Made by a program: the position numbers and the translations under genes | The notes under the pieces: generated by a model | Databases searched by the model: none | Told to the model about the DNA's origin: nothing | What the model saw: only the letters and a program-made list of their open reading frames with translations | Origin: Roseimaritima sp. | GTDB lineage: Bacteria > Planctomycetota > Planctomycetia > Pirellulales > Pirellulaceae | Reading direction: 5' to 3' | Length of the DNA: 9,808 nt | NCBI GenBank assembly: GCA_007124075.1 | Contig: SLFV01000223.1 | Span: 1-9,808, forward strand | Shown here: piece by piece, positions 1-5,547 of the stretch | Position numbering within the stretch: position 1 is the stretch's first letter | Layout: each line of letters begins with the position of its first letter

Positions 1-1167
1 GGTCAGCCCCTTGCCGGTTGGATCGGTGATGCGGAACTGGAACTTCCAATCCTGAGCCCAGCTTTCCGTCTGCTCGTTCTGACAGATTTTCAGCAAAATC
101 CGGTTGGCTCCGGGTTGCAAGGTCGTTGCCGCAATGTATTGATCCACCATGCTGCCAGCGTGGTAGACTTCGTTGGACATCAACAACTGCCCATTGACCC
201 AGACCTTGTTTGCGTTGATGCATCCAAGCCGTGCTTGGGCGGGTTGTTGATCGGAACTATGGAATTCCACGTACAAGTAGCAGACGGCCCCCTTTTCTTT
301 ATCGTAGGCAGCCGCTAAGTCGATCCCACCGTCATCATCGCCGGACTGGATCGTTTGCCAAGCAACCGACTGGGCCTGACCGTCCACTGGCTTTCCCGGG
401 TACTGATTTTCCAAATCGACCGTCCCGCTTTCCAAGTACTCGGATTCGGGTGGATAGACCGCGTCAAAGCCGACACCGTTGACATTATCAAAGGGAGCGA
501 CCGCATGCCACTTGGTAATCATCGCAAACGCTTCGGCAGGACGGACCGTTTCGCCCAGTGGCTTCAGGGCCTCGATAATCTTTGCGACTTGCCGTGGATT
601 TCGCGCCGCAGCCAACGTCGTTTTATAAATTGAAATTGCCTCACCGCGTCGATCCTCGGCCAGGGCAGAAGCCCGCTCGATCGCCTGATGGACGGCCATC
701 TCTCGCAACCGCAAACTTGGGTCATTCAACAGGTCCGAAATCATTCGCTGGGCAGTTTCGCTGTCCTGCTGACGCAGCAACTCCATCGCCAATCCGCGCC
801 CGATGGGATTGCGATTTTGATCTTCGATATATCGCTGCAGCATTTCAGCGGGTGCTTCACCACGAGCACGAACAATGTCGAACACAATGCCGCGGAGCCA
901 ATTTTCCGCAAGTGGATTAATTCCCGCGAAACCATCCAGCAATACGGGAAGCTGACTGGCGGGCATCGCTCGCAATCGCTCTGCCGCCGCGATAACCTTA
1001 CCGTACTGCTGGCCCTCAGGTCCAACCGACACGACGGTCGCTAAAGAAGTTGCCACGGAGTCTTCCGCCAGTCCAGCGGTGGGCGTGATCACGAAACCCA
1101 TCAAAAGGGCAACATAGCGAAGCAGCCAAGAACTGCGGACCAAAGGAACGGTAGTGACGTACGGCAT
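1..1167 (-). CDS. Exported protein with helical repeats and a C-terminal beta-rich domain (3' end outside the window)
   Basis: The frame is open from an ATG at 1167 to the left edge, giving 389 codons and no stop, so the C-terminus is missing. Residues 1-35 form a signal peptide: a short N-region with Arg, a hydrophobic core (LLRYVALLMGFVI) and an Ala-containing site near GLA|ED. Residues about 45-220 are helical and look like degenerate HEAT-type repeats (for example LLNDPSLRLREMAVHQAIERA). From about residue 227 the sequence turns beta-rich, with KVWVNGQLL, LQPGANRILLKICQNEQ and WAQDWKFQFRITD. That pattern resembles a jelly-roll-like module I associate with large planctomycete secreted proteins, which is a recollection rather than a search result. 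It follows the HEAT-repeat gene on the same strand after a 254-bp gap, so cotranscription is uncertain. No clear ribosome binding site precedes the ATG. It may be the N-terminal portion of a much larger protein. The molecular function is unknown. Confidence 0.85.
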   Translation of the reverse strand, partial: MPYVTTVPLVRSSWLLRYVALLMGFVITPTAGLAEDSVATSLATVVSVGPEGQQYGKVIAAAERLRAMPASQLPVLLDGFAGINPLAENWLRGIVFDIVRARGEAPAEMLQRYIEDQNRNPIGRGLAMELLRQQDSETAQRMISDLLNDPSLRLREMAVHQAIERASALAEDRRGEAISIYKTTLAAARNPRQVAKIIEALKPLGETVRPAEAFAMITKWHAVAPFDNVNGVGFDAVYPPESEYLESGTVDLENQYPGKPVDGQAQSVAWQTIQSGDDDGGIDLAAAYDKEKGAVCYLYVEFHSSDQQPAQARLGCINANKVWVNGQLLMSNEVYHAGSMVDQYIAATTLQPGANRILLKICQNEQTESWAQDWKFQFRITDPTGKGLT

Positions 1168-1276
1168 CGGATCGGCTCACGTGAAAACGTCTAAATGAAA
1201 TTTGGTAAACGGAAACGTTGCCCCACAGCCCAAAGCGACTGGGAGCTTTTGGAAGGTTGGCTAAAGAATTCGCATT

Positions 1277-1293
1277 TTGCTCCGAAAGAGCAA
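1277..1293. repeat. Short inverted repeat in the intergenic gap
   Basis: TTGCTC and GAGCAA are perfect 6-bp arms around a 5-nt CGAAA spacer. It lies within the 254-bp gap 1168-1421, upstream of the minus-strand gene at 1-1167. No T-run follows on either strand, so it is not a convincing intrinsic terminator. A stem of this length can occur by chance. Apart from this stem and the larger hairpin at 1341-1387, I see nothing else recognisable in the gap. Confidence 0.3.
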
Positions 1294-1340
1294 CGCTGGC
1301 AGACGCTGTCTTCGCGGAAAGGTCCGAGGACTTAGCCTAT

Positions 1341-1387
1341 CCCGAAGCGTGGGCGAGGGATGGAGCATCCCTTGCCCGCGCTTCGGG
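1341..1387. repeat. Long GC-rich hairpin, possible REP-like element
   Basis: The arms 1341-1362 and 1366-1387 pair over 22 positions around a 3-nt loop (GAG). Twenty pairs are Watson-Crick. The other two (1350 with 1378, 1355 with 1373) are G-T on the plus strand, so a plus-strand RNA would keep them as G-U wobbles while a minus-strand RNA would have A-C mismatches. The outer arm reads CCCGAAGCG and CGCTTCGGG. No U-run follows on either side, which argues against a classic intrinsic terminator. It lies 35 bp beyond the stop codon of the HEAT-repeat gene. The two compensating wobbles and the intergenic position suggest a dispersed palindromic (REP-like) element or a 3'-end stabilising hairpin. 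Only one copy is present in this window. Confidence 0.7.
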
Positions 1388-1421
1388 TGGTGAACCAGCC
1401 GTTTCCTTAACGAACGACTTT

Positions 1422-3026
1422 TTAACGAATCTGCTCCAGCGCCGCCACGGCTGCCTTGCGTTCCTCTGCGTCTATCTTATCGCTGCCCGCAATTTTAGCC
1501 AACGGTTCTAATGCGGGGCGTGCCGACGGACCAAAAGCCGCAAGGGCCTGGATCGCTTCGCGACGAATCTCACCATCCTCTGCATCAAGTGCGGAGACCA
1601 GGACCGGGACCGCAGCAATTGCGGCCTGTTGGTCAGCGGCAGCAAGCTGAGACAACGCCCACGCAGCCGCAACCGATTCCAGGGCGGTTTTGTCGCGCTG
1701 GACGTGTCGGATCAATGCATCTTTGGCTGCCGTTGCTCCCGTCGCAATGTTCCCCAACGCAATCAACGCACTGACTCGGATGCGAATATCGTCGTCACCG
1801 AGGGATTGCACCAGCGGCCCCGTTGCGGCCGAGGCTTCCGGCCCGATGCTGCCGATGGTCATTTGCACCTGCTCTCGCAGATCCGTGTCGTCTTCCTCCA
1901 TCAACGCCAACAAACGGGGGACCGCCTCCACTGCAGCCGGCCCCAAAATTTCAATCGTCCGCAGCGCCAGCGAACGCAGTTCCGGGTTGCTAAGCGAACC
2001 GACTGCAGGGGCAACCGCAGAAGGCCCAAGCGCGGCGAACGCTTCGGCCAAGTTGTAGGAGACCACCGGGTCACGTTCCCGAAGCAGCGCGGCCAAGCGT
2101 GGGGCAACAATTTCCGGATCAGACTCCAGTTGCTGTAATGCTTTGGCGGCCAGCACCCTTAACGCCGGTGATTCATCCTGCAATGCAGCCAAGATTTTGT
2201 TTACCGCCAAAATTTGCCCTTGTTCGTTGTCAGGAAACAGCTTTGCAAGTGCCCAAATCGACATCATCGTGACCATCGGATCATCCGATCGGCTGTTGAC
2301 CAACAACGCCTGACGTGTTCCGATCATCGACAATGACCCAGCCGCAAACGCAGCGGCGGTTTTCGTGGAGGAACTTTGCGAGGGAGCCAAGGCGGCAAGC
2401 ACTTCGGGTTGGGCAACAATGCCAGTGGGGCCGATATTAGCTAAAGCAAGTAAGCCCTGAATGCGAACATCTTCGTCCTGGGTTTCCCGCAGGACTTCCC
2501 TGACCTGAGGCAACGCGGCGGCGGCCGTCGGCCCCATCTCCTCGATGGCAAGGCAGGCCCAATAAGCCGCCATTTCATTCTTTAATGCTTCGATTAAAAA
2601 AGGGATCGCGTTTTCGCCGCGAGCCACCAGGGTTTGTACCGCGCGACTGGCCAGCAGTTGGTCCTCCTGTTCCAACAATTTCATCGCCAGCGGGACCAGC
2701 TCCGTTGAATCCTGCACCAGTCGCCGTAATGATTCGACAGCGACCAGACGGTTGCTGGGTTCGTCATCCCCAACGGTTTTCATTAAGGCCTTCAAGACAT
2801 GATCGCTGCTATCTCCGGCGGCTCCCAGCGCTTTTGCCGCTGCTTTCCGCTGGTCAGGATCCGACGATTGCAAAGCTTCCAGCAAGCCGTCGATATCGAC
2901 TGTCAGTGACACCCCTTTAGCACCCTCCTGGCACTGGCCGACTTGAACCAACCAACAGACCGGCGGAACCGTCGCCGCAACGAACCAGACCAAAGGGAAC
3001 CAGCATTGAAAAGGGAGACGTTTCAT
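1422..3026 (-). CDS. Exported HEAT-repeat protein
   Basis: The gene encodes 534 aa from the ATG at 3026. A GTG codon immediately before it (3027-3029) would add one residue, and the ATG is preferred. Residues 1-33 are a signal peptide: MKR, a hydrophobic run of Trp, Phe and Val, then small residues. A Cys occurs near the cleavage region but the residues before it (VGQ) do not make a good lipobox, so a lipoprotein is unlikely. The rest is a near-continuous solenoid of roughly a dozen HEAT units of 35-40 residues, each with a turn such as DEDVRIQGLLALANIGP, DTDLREQVQMTIGSIGP or DGEIRREAIQALAAFGP. HEAT arrays are protein-interaction scaffolds, and no catalytic domain is visible. It lies 131 bp downstream of the small secreted-protein gene on the same strand. 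The family is clear, but the partner and role are unknown. Confidence 0.93.
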   Translation of the reverse strand: MKRLPFQCWFPLVWFVAATVPPVCWLVQVGQCQEGAKGVSLTVDIDGLLEALQSSDPDQRKAAAKALGAAGDSSDHVLKALMKTVGDDEPSNRLVAVESLRRLVQDSTELVPLAMKLLEQEDQLLASRAVQTLVARGENAIPFLIEALKNEMAAYWACLAIEEMGPTAAAALPQVREVLRETQDEDVRIQGLLALANIGPTGIVAQPEVLAALAPSQSSSTKTAAAFAAGSLSMIGTRQALLVNSRSDDPMVTMMSIWALAKLFPDNEQGQILAVNKILAALQDESPALRVLAAKALQQLESDPEIVAPRLAALLRERDPVVSYNLAEAFAALGPSAVAPAVGSLSNPELRSLALRTIEILGPAAVEAVPRLLALMEEDDTDLREQVQMTIGSIGPEASAATGPLVQSLGDDDIRIRVSALIALGNIATGATAAKDALIRHVQRDKTALESVAAAWALSQLAAADQQAAIAAVPVLVSALDAEDGEIRREAIQALAAFGPSARPALEPLAKIAGSDKIDAEERKAAVAALEQIR

Positions 3027-3138
3027 CACTTGAAAACCTATTTTCTACTGACTTGATTGTGAGCGCGTGAATGTTTGATGCTAAGCAACCGGGCTGAGTC
3101 ACCGTGAACTCCTTGGTCGGCAACCGACGCAAACGGCC

Positions 3139-3158
3139 GACGCCTGTCCGAGGGCGTC
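3139..3158 (-). terminator. Short hairpin just after a stop codon (weak terminator candidate)
   Basis: GACGCC (3139-3144) and GGCGTC (3153-3158) form a perfect 6-bp stem with an 8-nt loop. It begins 3 nt beyond the TAG of the minus-strand gene ending at 3161. The position suits a 3'-end hairpin. The sequence after it on the minus strand (GGCCGTTTGCG) lacks a U-tract, so intrinsic termination is doubtful. Confidence 0.25.
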
Positions 3159-3160
3159 CA

Positions 3161-3802
3161 CTACCTGAAATCGTCGCGTAAATGATTCTTCAGTCGATTC
3201 AGGAATTGTGCAGATTCGCGGGCATCGGTCATGGAAAACGGGACCGGCGTGTCGACCAAGCTACGACGCCACTCATCCAACCGCAGCGTCGTCAACATAA
3301 AGTCTTCGCCATTGATGGCTCCATCGATCGCCCGTCTTTTCAAAACCGTCTCAATCTGCTGACGTTCGTCTTCGTATTGCGGGTGCTGCAGCAACGGCGG
3401 CCACGTCACCTGCCCTGTGTCTTCGTACAGTTCCGAGCTGGAGATCGGTCGATACCTGCCACTTTCCAGATAAGCCATCAAACGACGGCGAGACTCCTCA
3501 TGTCTTTCCTGGCGGTATTCGTCTCTCAGTTGTCGATTGGCGACGTAGGTCTGAGCCGCCAAGGCCCGATTGTTCAAATATTTGGTCCGCGCATCCTCAA
3601 CTTGTCCCGCCGCAGCAGAGTTAAGGTACGTTCGCTGAGCTTCGGCGCGAATAATGTCCGCCATTCCCCGAGCATGGCTTTCACCAACCGTTGCCGCAGG
3701 AGGCTGTCCCCAACCACCCCCAAACCACTGGGCGGAAACGGAGGAGGAACCGAAGAACCCCCCCGCAAAGATCGCCAAGAACGTCAAATAATGCTTGCAC
3801 AT
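3161..3802 (-). CDS. Small secreted protein of unknown function
   Basis: The gene encodes 213 aa, with an ATG at 3802 and a TAG at 3161-3163. Residues 1-24 are a strong signal peptide: MCKHY, a hydrophobic core (LTFLAIFAGGFF) and a cleavage site SVSA|QW. The mature start (QWFGGGWGQPP) is Gly/Trp/Pro-rich, a style I associate with planctomycete exported proteins. Residues about 40-110 are charged and helical (QLRDEYRQERHEESRRRLM), with possible coiled-coil character. The C-terminal third contains a WPPLLQHPQYEDERQQIE segment and a conserved-looking LRLDEWRRSL helix. No known catalytic motif is seen. AGGG lies about 8-11 nt before the ATG and may serve as a weak ribosome binding site. It is the first gene of the minus-strand run that continues into the HEAT-repeat gene, and is divergent from the DUF2617-like gene. 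I do not recognise a named family. Confidence 0.85.
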   Translation of the reverse strand: MCKHYLTFLAIFAGGFFGSSSVSAQWFGGGWGQPPAATVGESHARGMADIIRAEAQRTYLNSAAAGQVEDARTKYLNNRALAAQTYVANRQLRDEYRQERHEESRRRLMAYLESGRYRPISSSELYEDTGQVTWPPLLQHPQYEDERQQIETVLKRRAIDGAINGEDFMLTTLRLDEWRRSLVDTPVPFSMTDARESAQFLNRLKNHLRDDFR

Positions 3803-3832
3803 AGAGAAACCCTAAGCTGGCTGAAAGTCGCG

Positions 3833-3856
3833 AATGACCGACAGTTTCTTGTCATT
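3833..3856. repeat. Inverted repeat AATGAC-N12-GTCATT in the divergent promoter region
   Basis: Two perfect 6-bp arms (3833-3838 and 3851-3856) are separated by 12 bp. They lie 31-54 bp upstream of the ATG at 3802, and the distal arm overlaps the candidate -10 box at 3854-3859. That layout would suit an operator for a dimeric regulator, but 6-bp arms can occur by chance and no regulator is encoded here. Confidence 0.3.
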
Positions 3857-3884
3857 GTACATAGGATACGTTGCTTCGTCGCAA
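3854..3884 (-). promoter_or_regulatory. Weak promoter candidate for the small secreted-protein gene
   Basis: On the minus strand, TTGCGA (3879-3884) and TACAAT (3854-3859) resemble -35 and -10 boxes. The 19-bp spacer is longer than optimal. Transcription would begin near 3847, about 45 nt before the ATG at 3802. Planctomycete promoters are poorly matched to the E. coli consensus, so this is only a candidate. Confidence 0.25.
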
Positions 3885-3991
3885 AATCACAGTAATGCTC
3901 AACGTTTTCTAGGGACGAATTCTGCCGGTATCGGATATTCTGATGAAAAAGTCTTCGCAAACCGATCTTCTGCTCAAACGCCCGTTGGACT

Positions 3992-3997
3992 TATAAT
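3992..3997 (+). promoter_or_regulatory. Candidate -10 box (TATAAT) upstream of the DUF2617/HisA-like operon
   Basis: A perfect TATAAT lies 78 bp before the preferred GTG start at 4076, in the 273-bp divergent intergenic region. The best-spaced upstream hexamer (TTCTGC at 3968-3973, 18-bp spacer) is a poor -35 match. The position is plausible for the plus-strand operon, but the evidence is one hexamer. The rest of the gap 3803-4075 holds the minus-strand promoter candidate and inverted repeat, and no convincing gene. Confidence 0.3.
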
Positions 3998-4062
3998 CGT
4001 TTGGGCTGGCAGCAAGGCTGGCTTGATCGCTTCCTTTTCGAACACACCTCTTTCAACGATTC

Positions 4063-4067
4063 GGGGA
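4063..4067 (+). promoter_or_regulatory. Ribosome binding site supporting a GTG start at 4076
   Basis: GGGGA ends 8 nt before the in-frame GTG at 4076. This favours 4076 over the further-upstream in-frame TTG at 4001, whose extra 25 residues do not look like coding sequence and precede the recognisable family start (LSIRPKIAELTFQ). Confidence 0.5.
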
Positions 4068-4075
4068 ATATCAGC

Positions 4076-4618
4076 GTGTTATCAATCCGTCCAAAGATTG
4101 CGGAACTGACGTTCCAGGTATTCGGTCGCACGCTACATCCCGAGCTATACGAGCAGAAACAGACTCAACGAATTCAACGCAATGCCTATGATGCTCGGAT
4201 CGACATCACTAATTGTGGGCACGTGATCACGTGGCGCGGTGGCGGGGTAACGATCTGCGAGGTTGCCGCTTCTACCACGCAACCGTTGCCGAAACGTCGT
4301 CAGTTGCTGCAACAACCTTTGAAGGATATGCACAATCTGGCCGTTCAATGCCATGGCGGCATTCGCTATCGAACCAAGTTTCAACTGGAAACCGTCCAAG
4401 TTGATTTGTTCTGGGCTTTCCAACAAGCCTTTCAGAATGGCTCGTCTGACGGGTTGCTGCATCGGTTCGACTCCAGCGGTCGCGTCGCCTTCGGTGCGCT
4501 CAGCTACGTTCATGTCGAGACTCGCTGTCGATCGATGATGGTGCAAGCGGTGCACACGTTTCCTGATGACCAAGCGATCGTCAAGGTCGAATCGGTCTTC
4601 ACGCTGCCGGAGACCTAA
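4076..4618 (+). CDS. DUF2617 family protein
   Basis: The gene encodes 180 aa from a GTG at 4076, chosen for the GGGGA site upstream and because the family-like sequence begins here (LSIRPKIAELTFQVFGRTLHP). I recognise the pattern of DUF2617, a family of unknown function of similar length that I recall from actinobacteria and planctomycetes. The N-terminal RPKIAEL...GRTLHPELYE, the central GHVITWRGGGVTICEV and the C-terminal ALSYVHVETR...VHTFPDDQAIVKVESVF segments fit. The protein has alternating beta strands, no signal peptide and no membrane segment, so it is probably cytoplasmic. Its TAA is 7 bp before the ATG of the HisA-like gene, so the two should be cotranscribed and may share a pathway. 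The family assignment is from memory, and the biochemical role is unknown. Confidence 0.83.
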   Translation: MLSIRPKIAELTFQVFGRTLHPELYEQKQTQRIQRNAYDARIDITNCGHVITWRGGGVTICEVAASTTQPLPKRRQLLQQPLKDMHNLAVQCHGGIRYRTKFQLETVQVDLFWAFQQAFQNGSSDGLLHRFDSSGRVAFGALSYVHVETRCRSMMVQAVHTFPDDQAIVKVESVFTLPET

Positions 4619-4625
4619 GGGCCCC

Positions 4626-5453
4626 ATGCTTTCTCCCGCCAGCGAACCCACGCGGTCCAGAGAACCCAAGCTGCTGGGGGTGATCGACCTCAAATCGGGA
4701 CAAGCGGTCCATGGCCGGGCCGGAAAACGCGATAGCTACCAACCCCATCGCGAAACGGTTGACGCTTCGCCCAATATTTTGCGAATGATCCAGAAGTACC
4801 GCGAACAAGGCGTTGATGGACTGTACGTTGCCGATTTGAATGCCATTTCGGGAGCCGCTCCACACACGGAGTTGCTGCGGCAGGCATTGCCAACGGATTT
4901 GCCGATTTGGATCGATGCTGGGATTCGTGGCCAGGAAGATCTTGCGGACAAGCGACGTTGCCTGCCCGCAGAGAACCTGCGTTGGGTCGTCGCTTCCGAA
5001 ACATGCGGAGCGCTACAAACCCGCACGCAACCAAAGTGGCTGGCCACGACGCCTCGGCTTACCGTCGGGCTGGATCTGTTTCACGGGGCTGTCCGTTTTG
5101 CCGAAGGCGGAGCAGTGCCGGATCAAGGACTTCCGGATAACAGGGACGTGTTGGACCTGATGGATTGTTTGCTCAGCGTTGGTATTCGTTCGGTACTGCC
5201 ACTGGAGATCGCGGCGGTCGGGATGCAGCAAGGACCAGCAACGACCGGTATCTGCCGAATCATTCGGGAGCGTTCGCCGGAAATCGAAATCGTCTCGGGT
5301 GGTGGTGTCCGGGACGCCAACGACGTGGCCGCCCTTCAGGAAGCTGGTTGTGACTGGATTCTGGTTGCCACCGCGTTGATCTCCGGCAAACTTTCCATTG
5401 ACAATCGCAGGGACCACGGGCTGCCAACCGGGAAAAAGTTGACGTCACGGTAA
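4626..5453 (+). CDS. HisA/HisF-related (beta/alpha)8-barrel protein
   Basis: The gene encodes 275 aa from the ATG at 4626, preceded by AAGGG four nt upstream. In-frame codons run back into the previous gene, but the homologous region begins after this ATG. The fold is the half-barrel duplication of HisA/HisF. The first half has VIDLKSGQAVHG with Asp21 and the loop DAGIRGQEDL. The second half has VGLDLFHGAV with Asp150, LEIAAVGMQQGP, and the phosphate-binding loop VSGGGVRDANDV followed by LVATALISGKL. The two Asp residues match the catalytic aspartates of HisA (ProFAR isomerase) and HisF. True HisA is about 240-250 aa and normally has GGGIR in the first loop, where this protein has DAGIR. No other histidine gene is nearby. 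It looks like the hisA/hisF-related paralogue family (TIGR00734 type, from memory) seen in methanogens and some bacteria with tetrahydromethanopterin C1 chemistry. A role there is inference, and the substrate is unknown. Confidence 0.85.
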   Translation: MLSPASEPTRSREPKLLGVIDLKSGQAVHGRAGKRDSYQPHRETVDASPNILRMIQKYREQGVDGLYVADLNAISGAAPHTELLRQALPTDLPIWIDAGIRGQEDLADKRRCLPAENLRWVVASETCGALQTRTQPKWLATTPRLTVGLDLFHGAVRFAEGGAVPDQGLPDNRDVLDLMDCLLSVGIRSVLPLEIAAVGMQQGPATTGICRIIRERSPEIEIVSGGGVRDANDVAALQEAGCDWILVATALISGKLSIDNRRDHGLPTGKKLTSR

Positions 5454-5547
5454 ATCTGTGGATACTTAGAAGAATGTTCTGTGTTCAGGGGCCGTCGCCG
5501 GAGGCCTGCTGTGCCAAAGCCTTTTCCAGCGCTACTAGTGGTGTGTC

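Noticed and set aside
1218..1511. 97-aa open frame on the plus strand across the hairpin
   Set aside because: It runs through the palindromic element and into the antisense of the HEAT-repeat gene. No ribosome binding site or protein-like features are seen.
3182..3895. 237-aa open frame on the plus strand
   Set aside because: It is antisense to the small secreted protein, which has a clear signal peptide and a sensible composition.
4001..4075. Upstream TTG start for the DUF2617-like gene
   Set aside because: The additional 25 residues do not resemble the family start, whereas the GTG at 4076 has a well-spaced GGGGA and begins exactly at the family-like sequence.
3834..4109. 91-aa open frame on the plus strand in the divergent region
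   Set aside because: It overlaps the start of the DUF2617-like gene in another frame, has no ribosome binding site and resembles no family.
4145..4693. 182-aa open frame on the minus strand
   Set aside because: It lies opposite the DUF2617-like gene and the start of the HisA-like gene, both of which have recognisable family sequence. It is an antisense shadow.
5454..5547. Regulatory hairpin or operator in the gap before the 538-aa gene
   Set aside because: The GC-rich stretch near 5485-5512 pairs only with a bulge, and the AGAA-NN-TTCT palindrome is too short to be meaningful.
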